The notes beneath the pieces are model-generated. The model saw only the letters and a program-made list of their open reading frames with translations, was not told the DNA's origin and did not search any database. A stretch of DNA of 64,000 nt from Pseudobacter ginsenosidimutans (GTDB lineage: Bacteria; Bacteroidota; Bacteroidia; Chitinophagales; Chitinophagaceae). How positions within the stretch are numbered: position 1 is the stretch's first letter; every line of letters begins with the position of its first letter. Below are positions 26,723-33,718 of this stretch, piece by piece. Made by a program: the position numbers and the translations under genes. The DNA lies in the NCBI RefSeq assembly GCF_007970185.1, contig NZ_CP042431.1, positions 4,340,001 through 4,404,000 on the forward strand. The letters are read 5' to 3'.

Positions 26723-27250
26723 ATGATCATGCCGATAAAAAAAATAGAAATGGTTATCGTTTGTTTTTTGCTTTTTTCAGTTGCAATGGCGCAATCTGAT
26801 CAGCAATCGGCAAAGAAGACACTTACCAGACAATTGGTGAGATCCATGACTGAGGCATGCAATCAGTTGTCCGATAGCTGCCGTTCGGCAATAGTAGTGC
26901 TGAAATTCCATCTTTCCCAACAAGGCACAAAAGTGGACTCTGTGAGTATCGCCAGCAACAATAATGCATTACTTCCTGTTATCGACCGGAAAAGGCTCAC
27001 TGCTGTTGATATCAACTGGCAGCTGTTACTGAAAAGCCCTGTTGAACTGGATATATTTACGATGGTGCAGCCGGTAGTGCTGACAGGATTTGCGGAAGAG
27101 TGTGGCCCTGCTGTTATTGCGTTGAAAGATTTGACGCCGGTGTGGGAATTGTTGGGTTCAGAGAGCAGAAGCATCAATAAGTCTCATTTCCTGCTGGAAA
27201 TGGCTGAGATCAAATATTCTAAACCGGTTCGAAAAAGAACTTTCCTGTAA
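26723..27250 (+). CDS. Small exported protein of unknown function
   Basis: A 175-residue protein with a Sec signal peptide (MPIKKIEMVIVCFLLFSVAMAQ; ATG at 26723 or 26729). The mature chain has three Cys (ACNQLSDSC and FAEEC) and the stretch RSAIVVLKFHLSQQGTKVDSVSIASNNN, which vaguely recalls TonB C-terminal-like domains of other Bacteroidota exported proteins. No family can be named. It begins 6 bases after the ferredoxin-zincin stop and is the last gene of that operon, ending just before a strong terminator. Confidence 0.75.
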   Translation: MIMPIKKIEMVIVCFLLFSVAMAQSDQQSAKKTLTRQLVRSMTEACNQLSDSCRSAIVVLKFHLSQQGTKVDSVSIASNNNALLPVIDRKRLTAVDINWQLLLKSPVELDIFTMVQPVVLTGFAEECGPAVIALKDLTPVWELLGSESRSINKSHFLLEMAEIKYSKPVRKRTFL

Positions 27251-27264
27251 ACTGTAATTAAAGA

Positions 27265-27298
27265 AAGCGCCCTTTTGGATCGATCCAAAAGGGCGCTT
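27265..27298. terminator. Bidirectional terminator (perfect 34-base palindrome)
   Basis: AAGCGCCCTTTTGGATC and its exact complement meet at a central CG, giving a perfect 17-bp-arm palindrome flanked by A-rich sequence on the left and a T-rich stretch (TATTTTA) on the right. It separates the convergent ferredoxin-zincin operon and the pseudouridine synthase gene, whose restored frame ends at 27305. Confidence 0.85.
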
Positions 27299-27342
27299 GA
27301 TATTTTACCTGCTCCTGAAGTTTTTTCTGCCTGTACTCTTTT

Positions 27343-28389
27343 TCACTTTTCCTGAACCTTGTGACCTGTCACCTGAACCGCGTTTTTCTTTGAAACCGGG
27401 TTTGTCTTTCGAGAATGGTTTGTCTTTGAAGCCTGGTTTATCTTTGGATTCTGTCTGTTTTTTATAACCGGCCCTGTCTTTGAATTTGGGCTTGTCCTTG
27501 AATTCAGATTTTTCTTTCGATCCGTGTTTCTCTTTAAATCCAGGATTATCTTTTTATACGCAGGTTTGTTCCTGTCGGTTTTTGGATGGTGGGGAGTACC
27601 TGATCTGTTGCTGGTAGTTTTTCCCTGCTCATGTCTGCCAGACTGTTTCTTTTTTTCCTTTTTCTCAGCAGTTCCTGTTGAGTGGGATACAGCTTCCTTC
27701 AGCATATTCACTTCAGCATCGCTCAGGTTCCGCCATTTACCCAGTGGCAGGTTGCCCAGGCTGATATTCATGATCCTTACACGCTGCAGCCCTGTTACCG
27801 AATAACCCAGGTACTCACACATGCGCCTGATCTGGCGGTTAAGCCCCTGCGTTAGTATGATCCGGAATGTCTGCCTGTTGATCATGATCACCTTGCATGG
27901 CAGGGTGGTAGTACCCATGATCGGCAGGCCATTGGACATTCTTTGTGCAAAATGCGGGTCTGCCGCTTTGTTCAGACGAACGATATATTCTTTCTCGTGA
28001 CTGTTCCCTGCACGCAGGATCTTATTGATGATATCTCCATCATTGGTAAGGAAGATCAATCCTTCTGAATCCTTATCCAGCCTTCCGATGGGGAAGATGC
28101 GTTTGGGATAGCCTACAAATGAAATGATGTTCCCTTTTACATTTTCTTCCGTAGTGGAAGTAATGCCGGCGGGTTTGTTCAATGCGAGGTAAACGCGTTT
28201 TCCCTTGTTATCCGGAGTGATCAGGCTGCCATCTACTTCCACTACATCGCCCGGACTGAACCGGTTGCCCAGTACAGCTACCTGGTCATTGAGCATCACC
28301 CGCCCTTCCCTGATCAGGTTATCCGCTTCACGACGGGAACAGTAGCCCGTATCGCTGATGAATTTGTTTAAACTGATTGAGTTGTCCAA
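27343..28389 (-). CDS. rluF: RluF-type rRNA pseudouridine synthase with basic repetitive tail (tail frameshifted)
   Basis: The protein has an N-terminal S4 RNA-binding domain (ISLNKFISDTGYCSRREADNLI) and an RsuA/RluB/E/F catalytic domain. The catalytic Asp is D105 in GRLDKDSEGL, with later blocks QGLNRQIRRMCEYLGY and LPLGKWRNLSDAE. It should make pseudouridine in 23S rRNA; the RluF assignment follows overall resemblance. After residue 235 a Lys/Arg-rich low-complexity tail begins. In the frame as read the tail loses its pattern after KPAYKK. One extra A in the run at 27551-27555 switches to a frame with repeated KPGFK and KDKP units ending TGRKNFRSR at 27305, the usual tail of Bacteroidota homologues. 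The catalytic part is unaffected either way. Confidence 0.9.
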   Translation of the reverse strand: MDNSISLNKFISDTGYCSRREADNLIREGRVMLNDQVAVLGNRFSPGDVVEVDGSLITPDNKGKRVYLALNKPAGITSTTEENVKGNIISFVGYPKRIFPIGRLDKDSEGLIFLTNDGDIINKILRAGNSHEKEYIVRLNKAADPHFAQRMSNGLPIMGTTTLPCKVIMINRQTFRIILTQGLNRQIRRMCEYLGYSVTGLQRVRIMNISLGNLPLGKWRNLSDAEVNMLKEAVSHSTGTAEKKEKKKQSGRHEQGKTTSNRSGTPHHPKTDRNKPAYKKIILDLKRNTDRKKNLNSRTSPNSKTGPVIKNRQNPKINQASKTNHSRKTNPVSKKNAVQVTGHKVQEK

Positions 28390-28419
28390 GTATAGCCGTT
28401 TATGAATTTGAAGGATGGA

Positions 28420-29745
28420 TTATTTGGCGATATCTATTTTCACTTTCTTATTCTTGATCTTTTCTGATTGCACCAGGTTCAAAGTATGACTGGCCCTGGA
28501 TTTACGGATGGCTACAAAGGAGAAGAAATCTTTTACTTCGATCAATCCCACATCTTCTTTTTTCAGTTGTCCTTTATTGGTGAGGAATCCAACGATGTCC
28601 ACTTTGTTCACTTTATCTTTTTTGCCAGCAGCGATGAATAGGGTTGCCCATACCGGTTTATCCGGTATTTCCACTTTTTCGGGCAGCTCTATCACTGTTG
28701 GCGCGGGTGAAATGAATGCAGGGACCCTTTCATGTGGCGCCAGTATCAGGATGGCTGTTCCGCTGGCGTCCATACGGGCTGTACGACCATTGCGGTGCGT
28801 GAAAGTTTCTTTGGTGTCCGGAAGCTGGTAGTGAATGATGTAACGGATATTGGGGATATCCAGCCCTCGTGCTGCAAGATCTGTTGTTACGAGAACATTG
28901 GAGCTTCCGTTGCGGAATTTGCAGAGGGCGCTGTCGCGATCCCGTTGTTCCATGGCGCCGTGATAGAATACGTTCACAATTCCATTTTCTTTCAGCATAG
29001 CACTTACCTGCTCCACAAATTCGCGCTGGTTGCAGAATATGATAGTAGAGCGGTTCCCGAGTGCGCAGATGAGTTTGAACAGGGTTGCTGATTTGTCTTT
29101 ATCATCGCTCCAAACCATTTTCACTTCCAATGCGGCCGACTTTTCGCCGGTTAGGAAATTGATCTTTACCGCATCATCCTGCAATCCCACGAAGCCCGGA
29201 ACTTCCACGGCATCAGTTGCGGAAGTGAGTATCCTTTTTTTCAAAGCGGGAATGGATTGGATGATGAAAGACATTTCCTCTTCAAACCCCTGTTCCAGTG
29301 CCTTGTCGAATTCATCCAGTACGAGGGTTTCAATATGAGTTGTATCGATATTGTTGCGGCGGATATGATCGGCAAGCCTGCCGGGTGTTCCAACTATCAG
29401 GGCAGGGGCCTGCTTCAGGTTGTTCTCCTCGGTTTCTCTCAGGTGCCCTCCGTAGCAGCAGGTGATCTTGAATCCTGTTCCCATTTTCTTGAAAACCTGC
29501 TCGATCTGCAGTGCCAGTTCGCGGGATGGCGCAATGATCAGGGCCTGGGTGTATTGCTTGCTGCGGTCCAGTTTTTCTGCGATGGGAAGCAGGAAGGAAA
29601 GGGTTTTGCCGGAGCCGGTGTCAGAGAGCAAAACGATATCATGGGGCGTTTTGTTTGCCTCCAGGGATGCCAGCTGCATCTCGTTCAATTCATTGATCCG
29701 TAAATTATTCAGCGTGGTTTCGATAGAAAACGAAGCGTTGTTCAT
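28420..29745 (-). CDS. DEAD-box RNA helicase with DbpA-like C-terminal RNA-binding domain
   Basis: A 441-residue ATP-dependent RNA helicase. Motifs are Q (ELNEMQ), I (SDTGSGKT), Ia (PSRELALQIEQ), Ib (TPGRLADH), II (VLDEFD, so DEFD rather than DEAD), III (SAT), V (TDLAARGLDIPN) and VI (HRNGRTAR). The last 80 residues (GKKDKVNKVDIVGFLTNKG...GLIEVKDFFSFVAI) match the DbpA RNA-recognition domain, which targets 23S rRNA in ribosome assembly. The ATG at 29745 (MNNASF) is preferred over 29778 as it starts closer to the fold. It reads toward the pseudouridine synthase gene 30 bases downstream, so two large-subunit rRNA factors are co-directional and likely co-transcribed. Confidence 0.93.
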   Translation of the reverse strand: MNNASFSIETTLNNLRINELNEMQLASLEANKTPHDIVLLSDTGSGKTLSFLLPIAEKLDRSKQYTQALIIAPSRELALQIEQVFKKMGTGFKITCCYGGHLRETEENNLKQAPALIVGTPGRLADHIRRNNIDTTHIETLVLDEFDKALEQGFEEEMSFIIQSIPALKKRILTSATDAVEVPGFVGLQDDAVKINFLTGEKSAALEVKMVWSDDKDKSATLFKLICALGNRSTIIFCNQREFVEQVSAMLKENGIVNVFYHGAMEQRDRDSALCKFRNGSSNVLVTTDLAARGLDIPNIRYIIHYQLPDTKETFTHRNGRTARMDASGTAILILAPHERVPAFISPAPTVIELPEKVEIPDKPVWATLFIAAGKKDKVNKVDIVGFLTNKGQLKKEDVGLIEVKDFFSFVAIRKSRASHTLNLVQSEKIKNKKVKIDIAK

Positions 29746-30040
29746 GGCGCGAAAGTACGCCAAATTCCGGGGAGGCATTTTGAAACTGGCTGAGAAAGAA
29801 TGAATGCAGGCGGGAAAGTGGTGGGTTGGTTAGTGAGTTATGGGTGAAAACAGGCTTATTATACGCTTGGCTGGCCTGAGTTTATAGTGAAAGATTGGTA
29901 GTAAGAGCGTACTACCGTGCAGGTAAAAGCGTATGATCCTGGTGGGAGACAGGTAGTAATAGCGTACCAGAGTGCAGGTAAAAGCGTATCCTATGGTGGA
30001 AACAGGGCTGAAAACTGCCTCAGCCCCGTTGAATTGGTTG
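29746..30040. other. Intergenic region with a short tandem repeat
   Basis: No credible protein gene. It should contain the helicase promoter. The middle carries two imperfect 55-base direct repeats, listed separately. The rest shows no recognisable RNA or regulatory motif. Confidence 0.5.
29897..30004 (+). repeat. Two tandem imperfect 55-base repeats
   Basis: The unit starts GGTAGTAAGAGCGTAC and continues GTGCAGGTAAAAGCGTAT; copy 2 begins at 29952 and keeps AGTGCAGGTAAAAGCGTAT exactly. The copies diverge in the spacer. There is no open frame through both. Function unknown. Confidence 0.7.
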
Positions 30041-30198
30041 TCAGACCCGGGCAGCCTGTAATTTCCTGTTTCTGTTGTGTACAAGCCATAACAGTGCAGC
30101 CACCACGAAAAGGTAACTTTCGATCATCAGCCACTGGCTTCAGAATGCACCCAATGCGCCATCATGATGCCGGTGATGATCCAGCTCAACCCCGCCAT
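30041..30198 (-). pseudogene. Possible small two-helix membrane protein, frame interrupted
   Basis: From the ATG at 30198 the frame reads MAGLSWIITGIMMAHWVHS and stops early. The neighbouring frame reads SQWLMIESYLFVVAALLWLV then HNRNRKLQAARV and a stop at 30041. Adding one base at the AA/TT pair 30139-30140 joins them into a 52-residue protein with two hydrophobic helices and a basic C-terminus. This is pattern recognition only; no family is known to me. It would overlap a strong hairpin at its start codon. Confidence 0.3.
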
Positions 30199-30242
30199 AA
30201 TTTCCGAAAATCCTGGTCTGCGCCAGGATTTTCGGAAATTAT
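30197..30242. terminator. Perfect 20-bp-arm hairpin
   Basis: ATAATTTCCGAAAATCCTGG, a 6-base loop and its exact complement. It lies 5 bases after the stop of the minus-strand lipoprotein gene at 30248, so it probably ends that transcript. The lack of a clear T-run downstream leaves room for another role such as a repeat-type palindrome or mRNA stabiliser. Confidence 0.55.
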
Positions 30243-30247
30243 CCCGT

Positions 30248-30820
30248 TTATTTCTTTGGTTCCTGCGTCTTTTCGAAATCCAGCGAAGACCCGTCATCAA
30301 AATGGATATGCCAGGATTTGATCTTTCCATTTTCTTTCCTGAATTCGACCCCATCATAACTTGTTTTTACTTTCGGGTACAATTCATCTTTTCCATATGT
30401 TTTTGTTTTGCCATTACCTGTACTGTTACAACTGGAATAATTCCTGTAGTTGCCGCTGTTGGGATAGAATCTGAAAGTTTTGTTGGCTACGTCAATTTCC
30501 ACTGATCCCTCTTTGTAGCCCAGTACCTGGCTTCTGCATCCATAGCTGGTATTGGTGTAATAGAAATATTCACGTGCCCGTCCATCGCTGAACAACATAT
30601 AACCATTGGCCAGTTCGAAAGCGGCACCCTGATAGCTTCCATCGTATCCCCAGAAATTGCCGATGGATGTGGAACCGGCGAGCCAGTAACCTACGAGATC
30701 GTCAGGAACAGCAGTGCGGGGATGATTGCCGTAATTGCCATCCTCCTTGTCTTTCGAGCAGGAGCATGCGATGAAACAAATTCCCATTATCAATAACAGG
30801 AATGAAAAACTTCTCTTCAT
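30248..30820 (-). CDS. Putative lipoprotein, unknown function
   Basis: A 190-residue protein with lipoprotein signal MKRSFSFLLLIMGICFIACSC and mature start SKDKEDGNYGNH. The body contains DLVGYWLAGSTSIGNFWGYDG, GYMLFSDGRAREYFYYTN and KSWHIHFDDGSSLDF, a beta-rich pattern with the G-x-W motif that begins many lipocalin-like Bacteroidota lipoproteins, which makes a small barrel plausible. No close family can be named. It stands alone and is followed by a strong hairpin. Confidence 0.8.
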   Translation of the reverse strand: MKRSFSFLLLIMGICFIACSCSKDKEDGNYGNHPRTAVPDDLVGYWLAGSTSIGNFWGYDGSYQGAAFELANGYMLFSDGRAREYFYYTNTSYGCRSQVLGYKEGSVEIDVANKTFRFYPNSGNYRNYSSCNSTGNGKTKTYGKDELYPKVKTSYDGVEFRKENGKIKSWHIHFDDGSSLDFEKTQEPKK

Positions 30821-31041
30821 AAACTCAATTTTGTTTCAAAAGTAAGACCGGGCAGGACGGAGCGAATGCGATAAGTGTACAGAAGAACGGCTTCCGGCAT
30901 CCATTGGTGGATTCCCGGCGTTGAACCGTAAATGCTTGCCGGCATTGCCGGTAGCTGCTGGTTGTGGATTAGATAACCGGGCATTTTAATTGCAGACCGA
31001 TTACACGTATTTCAGTAAATTACTACCTAAATGATCCGTGT

Positions 31042-31476
31042 ATGAAACAGTTCATATTGCTTGCCTTAATCACTGCATTCACTTCCCTGGCCGCCCGGAG
31101 CCAGCAGGCTGACGAAGCGCTGGGGCAATGGCTCAGTGAGGAAAAGGATGGAAAAATAGAAATCTATAAAACAGGAAATAAGTATTTCGGGAAACTCGTA
31201 TGGGCTTCCAGAATGTATATGGAGGATGGGAAAACACCCAGGAAGGACGAAAAGAATCCCAATCCGGATCTCAGAACAAGAAATCTGAAAGATCTTGTGA
31301 TCCTCACCAACTTTATTTACGATGATGGTGTTTATTCTGAAGGAAAAATATACGATCCCAAGAGCGGGAAAACCTATAGTTGTAAAATGACCATGAATGG
31401 AGATAAGCTCAGTATCCGCGGATATGTAGGGATTTCCATGTTCGGCAGAACAACGGTCTGGACCCGCTCGAAATAA
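31042..31476 (+). CDS. DUF2147 exported protein
   Basis: A 144-residue protein with a Sec signal peptide (MKQFILLALITAFTSLAARSQ). The body shows the DUF2147 pattern: GQWLSEEKDGKIEIYKTGNKYFGKLVW, then DLRTRNLKDLVILTNFIYDDGVYSEGKIYDPKSGKTYSC and a C-terminal SIRGYVGISMFGRTTVW. These are small periplasmic beta-barrel-like proteins of unknown function. An AraC-type regulator starts 8 bases downstream, so the two are probably co-transcribed. Confidence 0.9.
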   Translation: MKQFILLALITAFTSLAARSQQADEALGQWLSEEKDGKIEIYKTGNKYFGKLVWASRMYMEDGKTPRKDEKNPNPDLRTRNLKDLVILTNFIYDDGVYSEGKIYDPKSGKTYSCKMTMNGDKLSIRGYVGISMFGRTTVWTRSK

Positions 31477-31484
31477 AGAGAAGC

Positions 31485-32288
31485 ATGAATTATTATCAGA
31501 TACCACCGCCTCCTGCACTCGAACCCTATGTCCGGTATTTCTGGGTATTTGATTCCAATGATGAAGATGGTTCCGTCAAGACCTACAAGATAGTGGCCGA
31601 TGGGGCGCCCGGACTTGTATTCCAGTTTTCCCGCACTTTCTACGATGTGAATGACGACCGCTTTCCCTTTTTCTTTCTTTACGGGCAATCCACCCGGAAT
31701 GATTACAATACAAGCGTCGGCAACTTCAGGAATATTGGGGTGGTATTGCAGCCGGACGCCGTGAAATCCGTTTTCGGCGTAGATTCCATCGATATCACCA
31801 ATAAATATGTAGACGCTGACCTGCTGCAACGGGAACGGGTATCTGAACTATTGCTGAACAGTACTGATACAGATCACTGCATTGAATTGCTGGCTGAGTA
31901 TCTGCTGGGCAGGATCAGGACCAATCCATACAAAAGCAGCGGGGCTGCGGCCTATGCATCCGGTAAGCTCCTGATGAACCCCAGTACGAATATGCTGAAG
32001 CTGTTACAGGAAGAATTGAATTTGTCTGAAAGGTCGCTGGAACGCCTGTTCCGGACCAATATCGGTATGTCGCCCAAACTCTTTGCGCGTGTTTGCCGCT
32101 TCCAGGCATCACTTACCACCCTGCGCAATAATACCTACAATAAATTATCTGACATTTCTTACGGATATGGGTATTCGGACCAGAGTCATTTTATCCGTGA
32201 GTTCCGCGAGTTCGCGGGTGTTACTCCCAATGCATGGTTGAAGAAAGCCACAGAGGTAGTGGAAAATTACCCTGAATGGAAAATCTGA
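31485..32288 (+). CDS. AraC-family transcriptional regulator
   Basis: A 267-residue regulator. The N-terminal domain (IPPPPALEPYVRYFWVFDSND) is the DUF6597-type sensor common in Bacteroidota AraC proteins. The C-terminal double helix-turn-helix spans about residues 165-255, including LQEELNLSERSLERLFRTNIGMSPKLFARVCRFQ and LSDISYGYGYSDQSHFIREFREFAGVTPNAWL. The effector is unknown. It may control the DUF2147 gene before it or the NmrA-type oxidoreductase 59 bases after it. Confidence 0.93.
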   Translation: MNYYQIPPPPALEPYVRYFWVFDSNDEDGSVKTYKIVADGAPGLVFQFSRTFYDVNDDRFPFFFLYGQSTRNDYNTSVGNFRNIGVVLQPDAVKSVFGVDSIDITNKYVDADLLQRERVSELLLNSTDTDHCIELLAEYLLGRIRTNPYKSSGAAAYASGKLLMNPSTNMLKLLQEELNLSERSLERLFRTNIGMSPKLFARVCRFQASLTTLRNNTYNKLSDISYGYGYSDQSHFIREFREFAGVTPNAWLKKATEVVENYPEWKI

Positions 32289-32347
32289 GGGGTGTCGGTT
32301 TTATTCTATTTTACTTCTTTAACGGCTGGTAGTTTTGCTGTAAAAAA

Positions 32348-33226
32348 ATGATAGCCATTACAGGAGCAAACGGACAGCTGGGGAGGGCCACTATTGACTA
32401 TCTGCTCGATAAGATATCTCCATCACAGCTTGTGGCCGTTGTACGGAATCCCTCATCAGTGCAAGGTTTATGGAACAACCAGGTGCAGGTCCGCCAGGCC
32501 GCTTATGAAGAGCCGGGTAAGCTGGAAGCTGCTTTCAATGGTGTGCATACATTGTTACAGATATCCACCACCAGCACCGGCGATGCCGGGGTCCGGCAGG
32601 AGTTGAATGTAGTGGAAGCGGCAAAGCGAGCAGGTGTACAGCATATCTGCTATACCAGTAGTTTGCAGGCCGATGCAACAGCAGATTTTACCTGCTCGCG
32701 ACAGGCTGCTGCTACTGAAGCTGCCATCAGAGCGTCTGGAATGCAATACACGTTCCTGAGGAATGGCCTGTACATGGAACTGATCCTGCAACTGGCCGGA
32801 GAAGTGTTTGAAGGAGGAGATATATGTTATCCGGCCAAATATGCGCGTGTGAGTTTTGTATCGAGGAATGATATTGCCGAAGCTCTGTCGAAACTGGTTA
32901 CCGGGGGAAGCGACAAGAATCGTATCTATGAGATCACCGGTTCAAGGGCCTGGTCGTTCTATGATGTTTGCGAAATGCTTCGACAGGAGAAGCGCCTTTG
33001 TTGCCGGTACATCAGTATCTCCGAAGAAGAGTACAGAGCTGTGCTGCAATCCCTGCCCATCGATGCTGACCTGGCAGAATTGCTTTGCAGTATGGCCTCT
33101 GGTATCAGCGCAGGTGAATTCTCCCATACAGGTGATGATCTCGAAAAAATATTAGGGCGCCCGCCCATGCAGTTGCGATCTTTCATCAAAGGGCTGCAAT
33201 ATGAGTTCCATCCTGCTATAGGGTAA
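32348..33226 (+). CDS. NmrA/QorB-like NAD(P)-binding oxidoreductase
   Basis: A 292-residue Rossmann-fold protein. The dinucleotide motif is GANGQLG at the N-terminus, followed by VVRNPSSV and YEEPGKLEAAFNGVHTLLQIS, and TFLRNGLYMELI at the position where NmrA-like quinone reductases keep their substrate loop. It resembles NAD(P)H:quinone oxidoreductase type 2 (QorB/YtfG), but some relatives are redox sensors without catalysis. It is soluble. The RBS-poor start ATG 32348 is 59 bases after the AraC gene; a hairpin terminator follows, so this closes the transcription unit. Confidence 0.88.
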   Translation: MIAITGANGQLGRATIDYLLDKISPSQLVAVVRNPSSVQGLWNNQVQVRQAAYEEPGKLEAAFNGVHTLLQISTTSTGDAGVRQELNVVEAAKRAGVQHICYTSSLQADATADFTCSRQAAATEAAIRASGMQYTFLRNGLYMELILQLAGEVFEGGDICYPAKYARVSFVSRNDIAEALSKLVTGGSDKNRIYEITGSRAWSFYDVCEMLRQEKRLCCRYISISEEEYRAVLQSLPIDADLAELLCSMASGISAGEFSHTGDDLEKILGRPPMQLRSFIKGLQYEFHPAIG

Positions 33227-33231
33227 ATATG

Positions 33232-33261
33232 AAACGGCAGAGTGATTTCTGCCGTTTTTTT
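33232..33261 (+). terminator. Rho-independent terminator
   Basis: AAACGGCAG, an 8-base loop and CTGCCGTTT followed by a T-run, 6 bases after the NmrA-like gene. Confidence 0.9.
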
Positions 33262-33398
33262 GTACTGGCAAAGTGTCTTTTAAACGATTTCCTGTGTCTT
33301 TATAAAACAATCCATCTCCAATCCGGCAACTCCAGGAAATCTGATGTACCCATTAGTCTTGCTGATATCGTAATTATTATAATCTAAAAAAAAACACC

Positions 33399-33701
33399 AT
33401 GAGAACTTTATCCGTGGCTATTTTTCTAATGATGGCCTGTCTTTTCACGCATAACAAAATTGAAGCAGGCGATATTGCGATTGAGCAGAAGCAGCAAGCT
33501 TTGGTGAATTATACCTGGTATTATGACTGGGATTATACGATCCCTGTTGGTTCTGTTAGATCGGTGGCAGATGAGTTGGCCAGGTTGCGCGCATTACATC
33601 CCACTAAAAGTTTCAGCGCAAGTGCCGGAGGCGGATTGCTTGAATATGAATGGGGATATTTCAATCCTTTGGTCACTGCAGTCATCTATAGTAATTTGTA
33701 A
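33399..33701 (+). CDS. Small exported protein of unknown function
   Basis: A 100-residue protein with a signal peptide (MRTLSVAIFLMMACLFTHNKIEAG) and a short mature chain rich in aromatics (NYTWYYDWDYTIP, YEWGYFNPL). No lipobox Cys at the expected site and no cysteines after cleavage. I recognise no family. An AT-rich leader with an eight-A run precedes the ATG. It converges on the SusD-less SusC receptor gene, with 17 bases between the stops. Confidence 0.7.
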   Translation: MRTLSVAIFLMMACLFTHNKIEAGDIAIEQKQQALVNYTWYYDWDYTIPVGSVRSVADELARLRALHPTKSFSASAGGGLLEYEWGYFNPLVTAVIYSNL

Positions 33702-33718
33702 AGGCATTTGCATACTAG

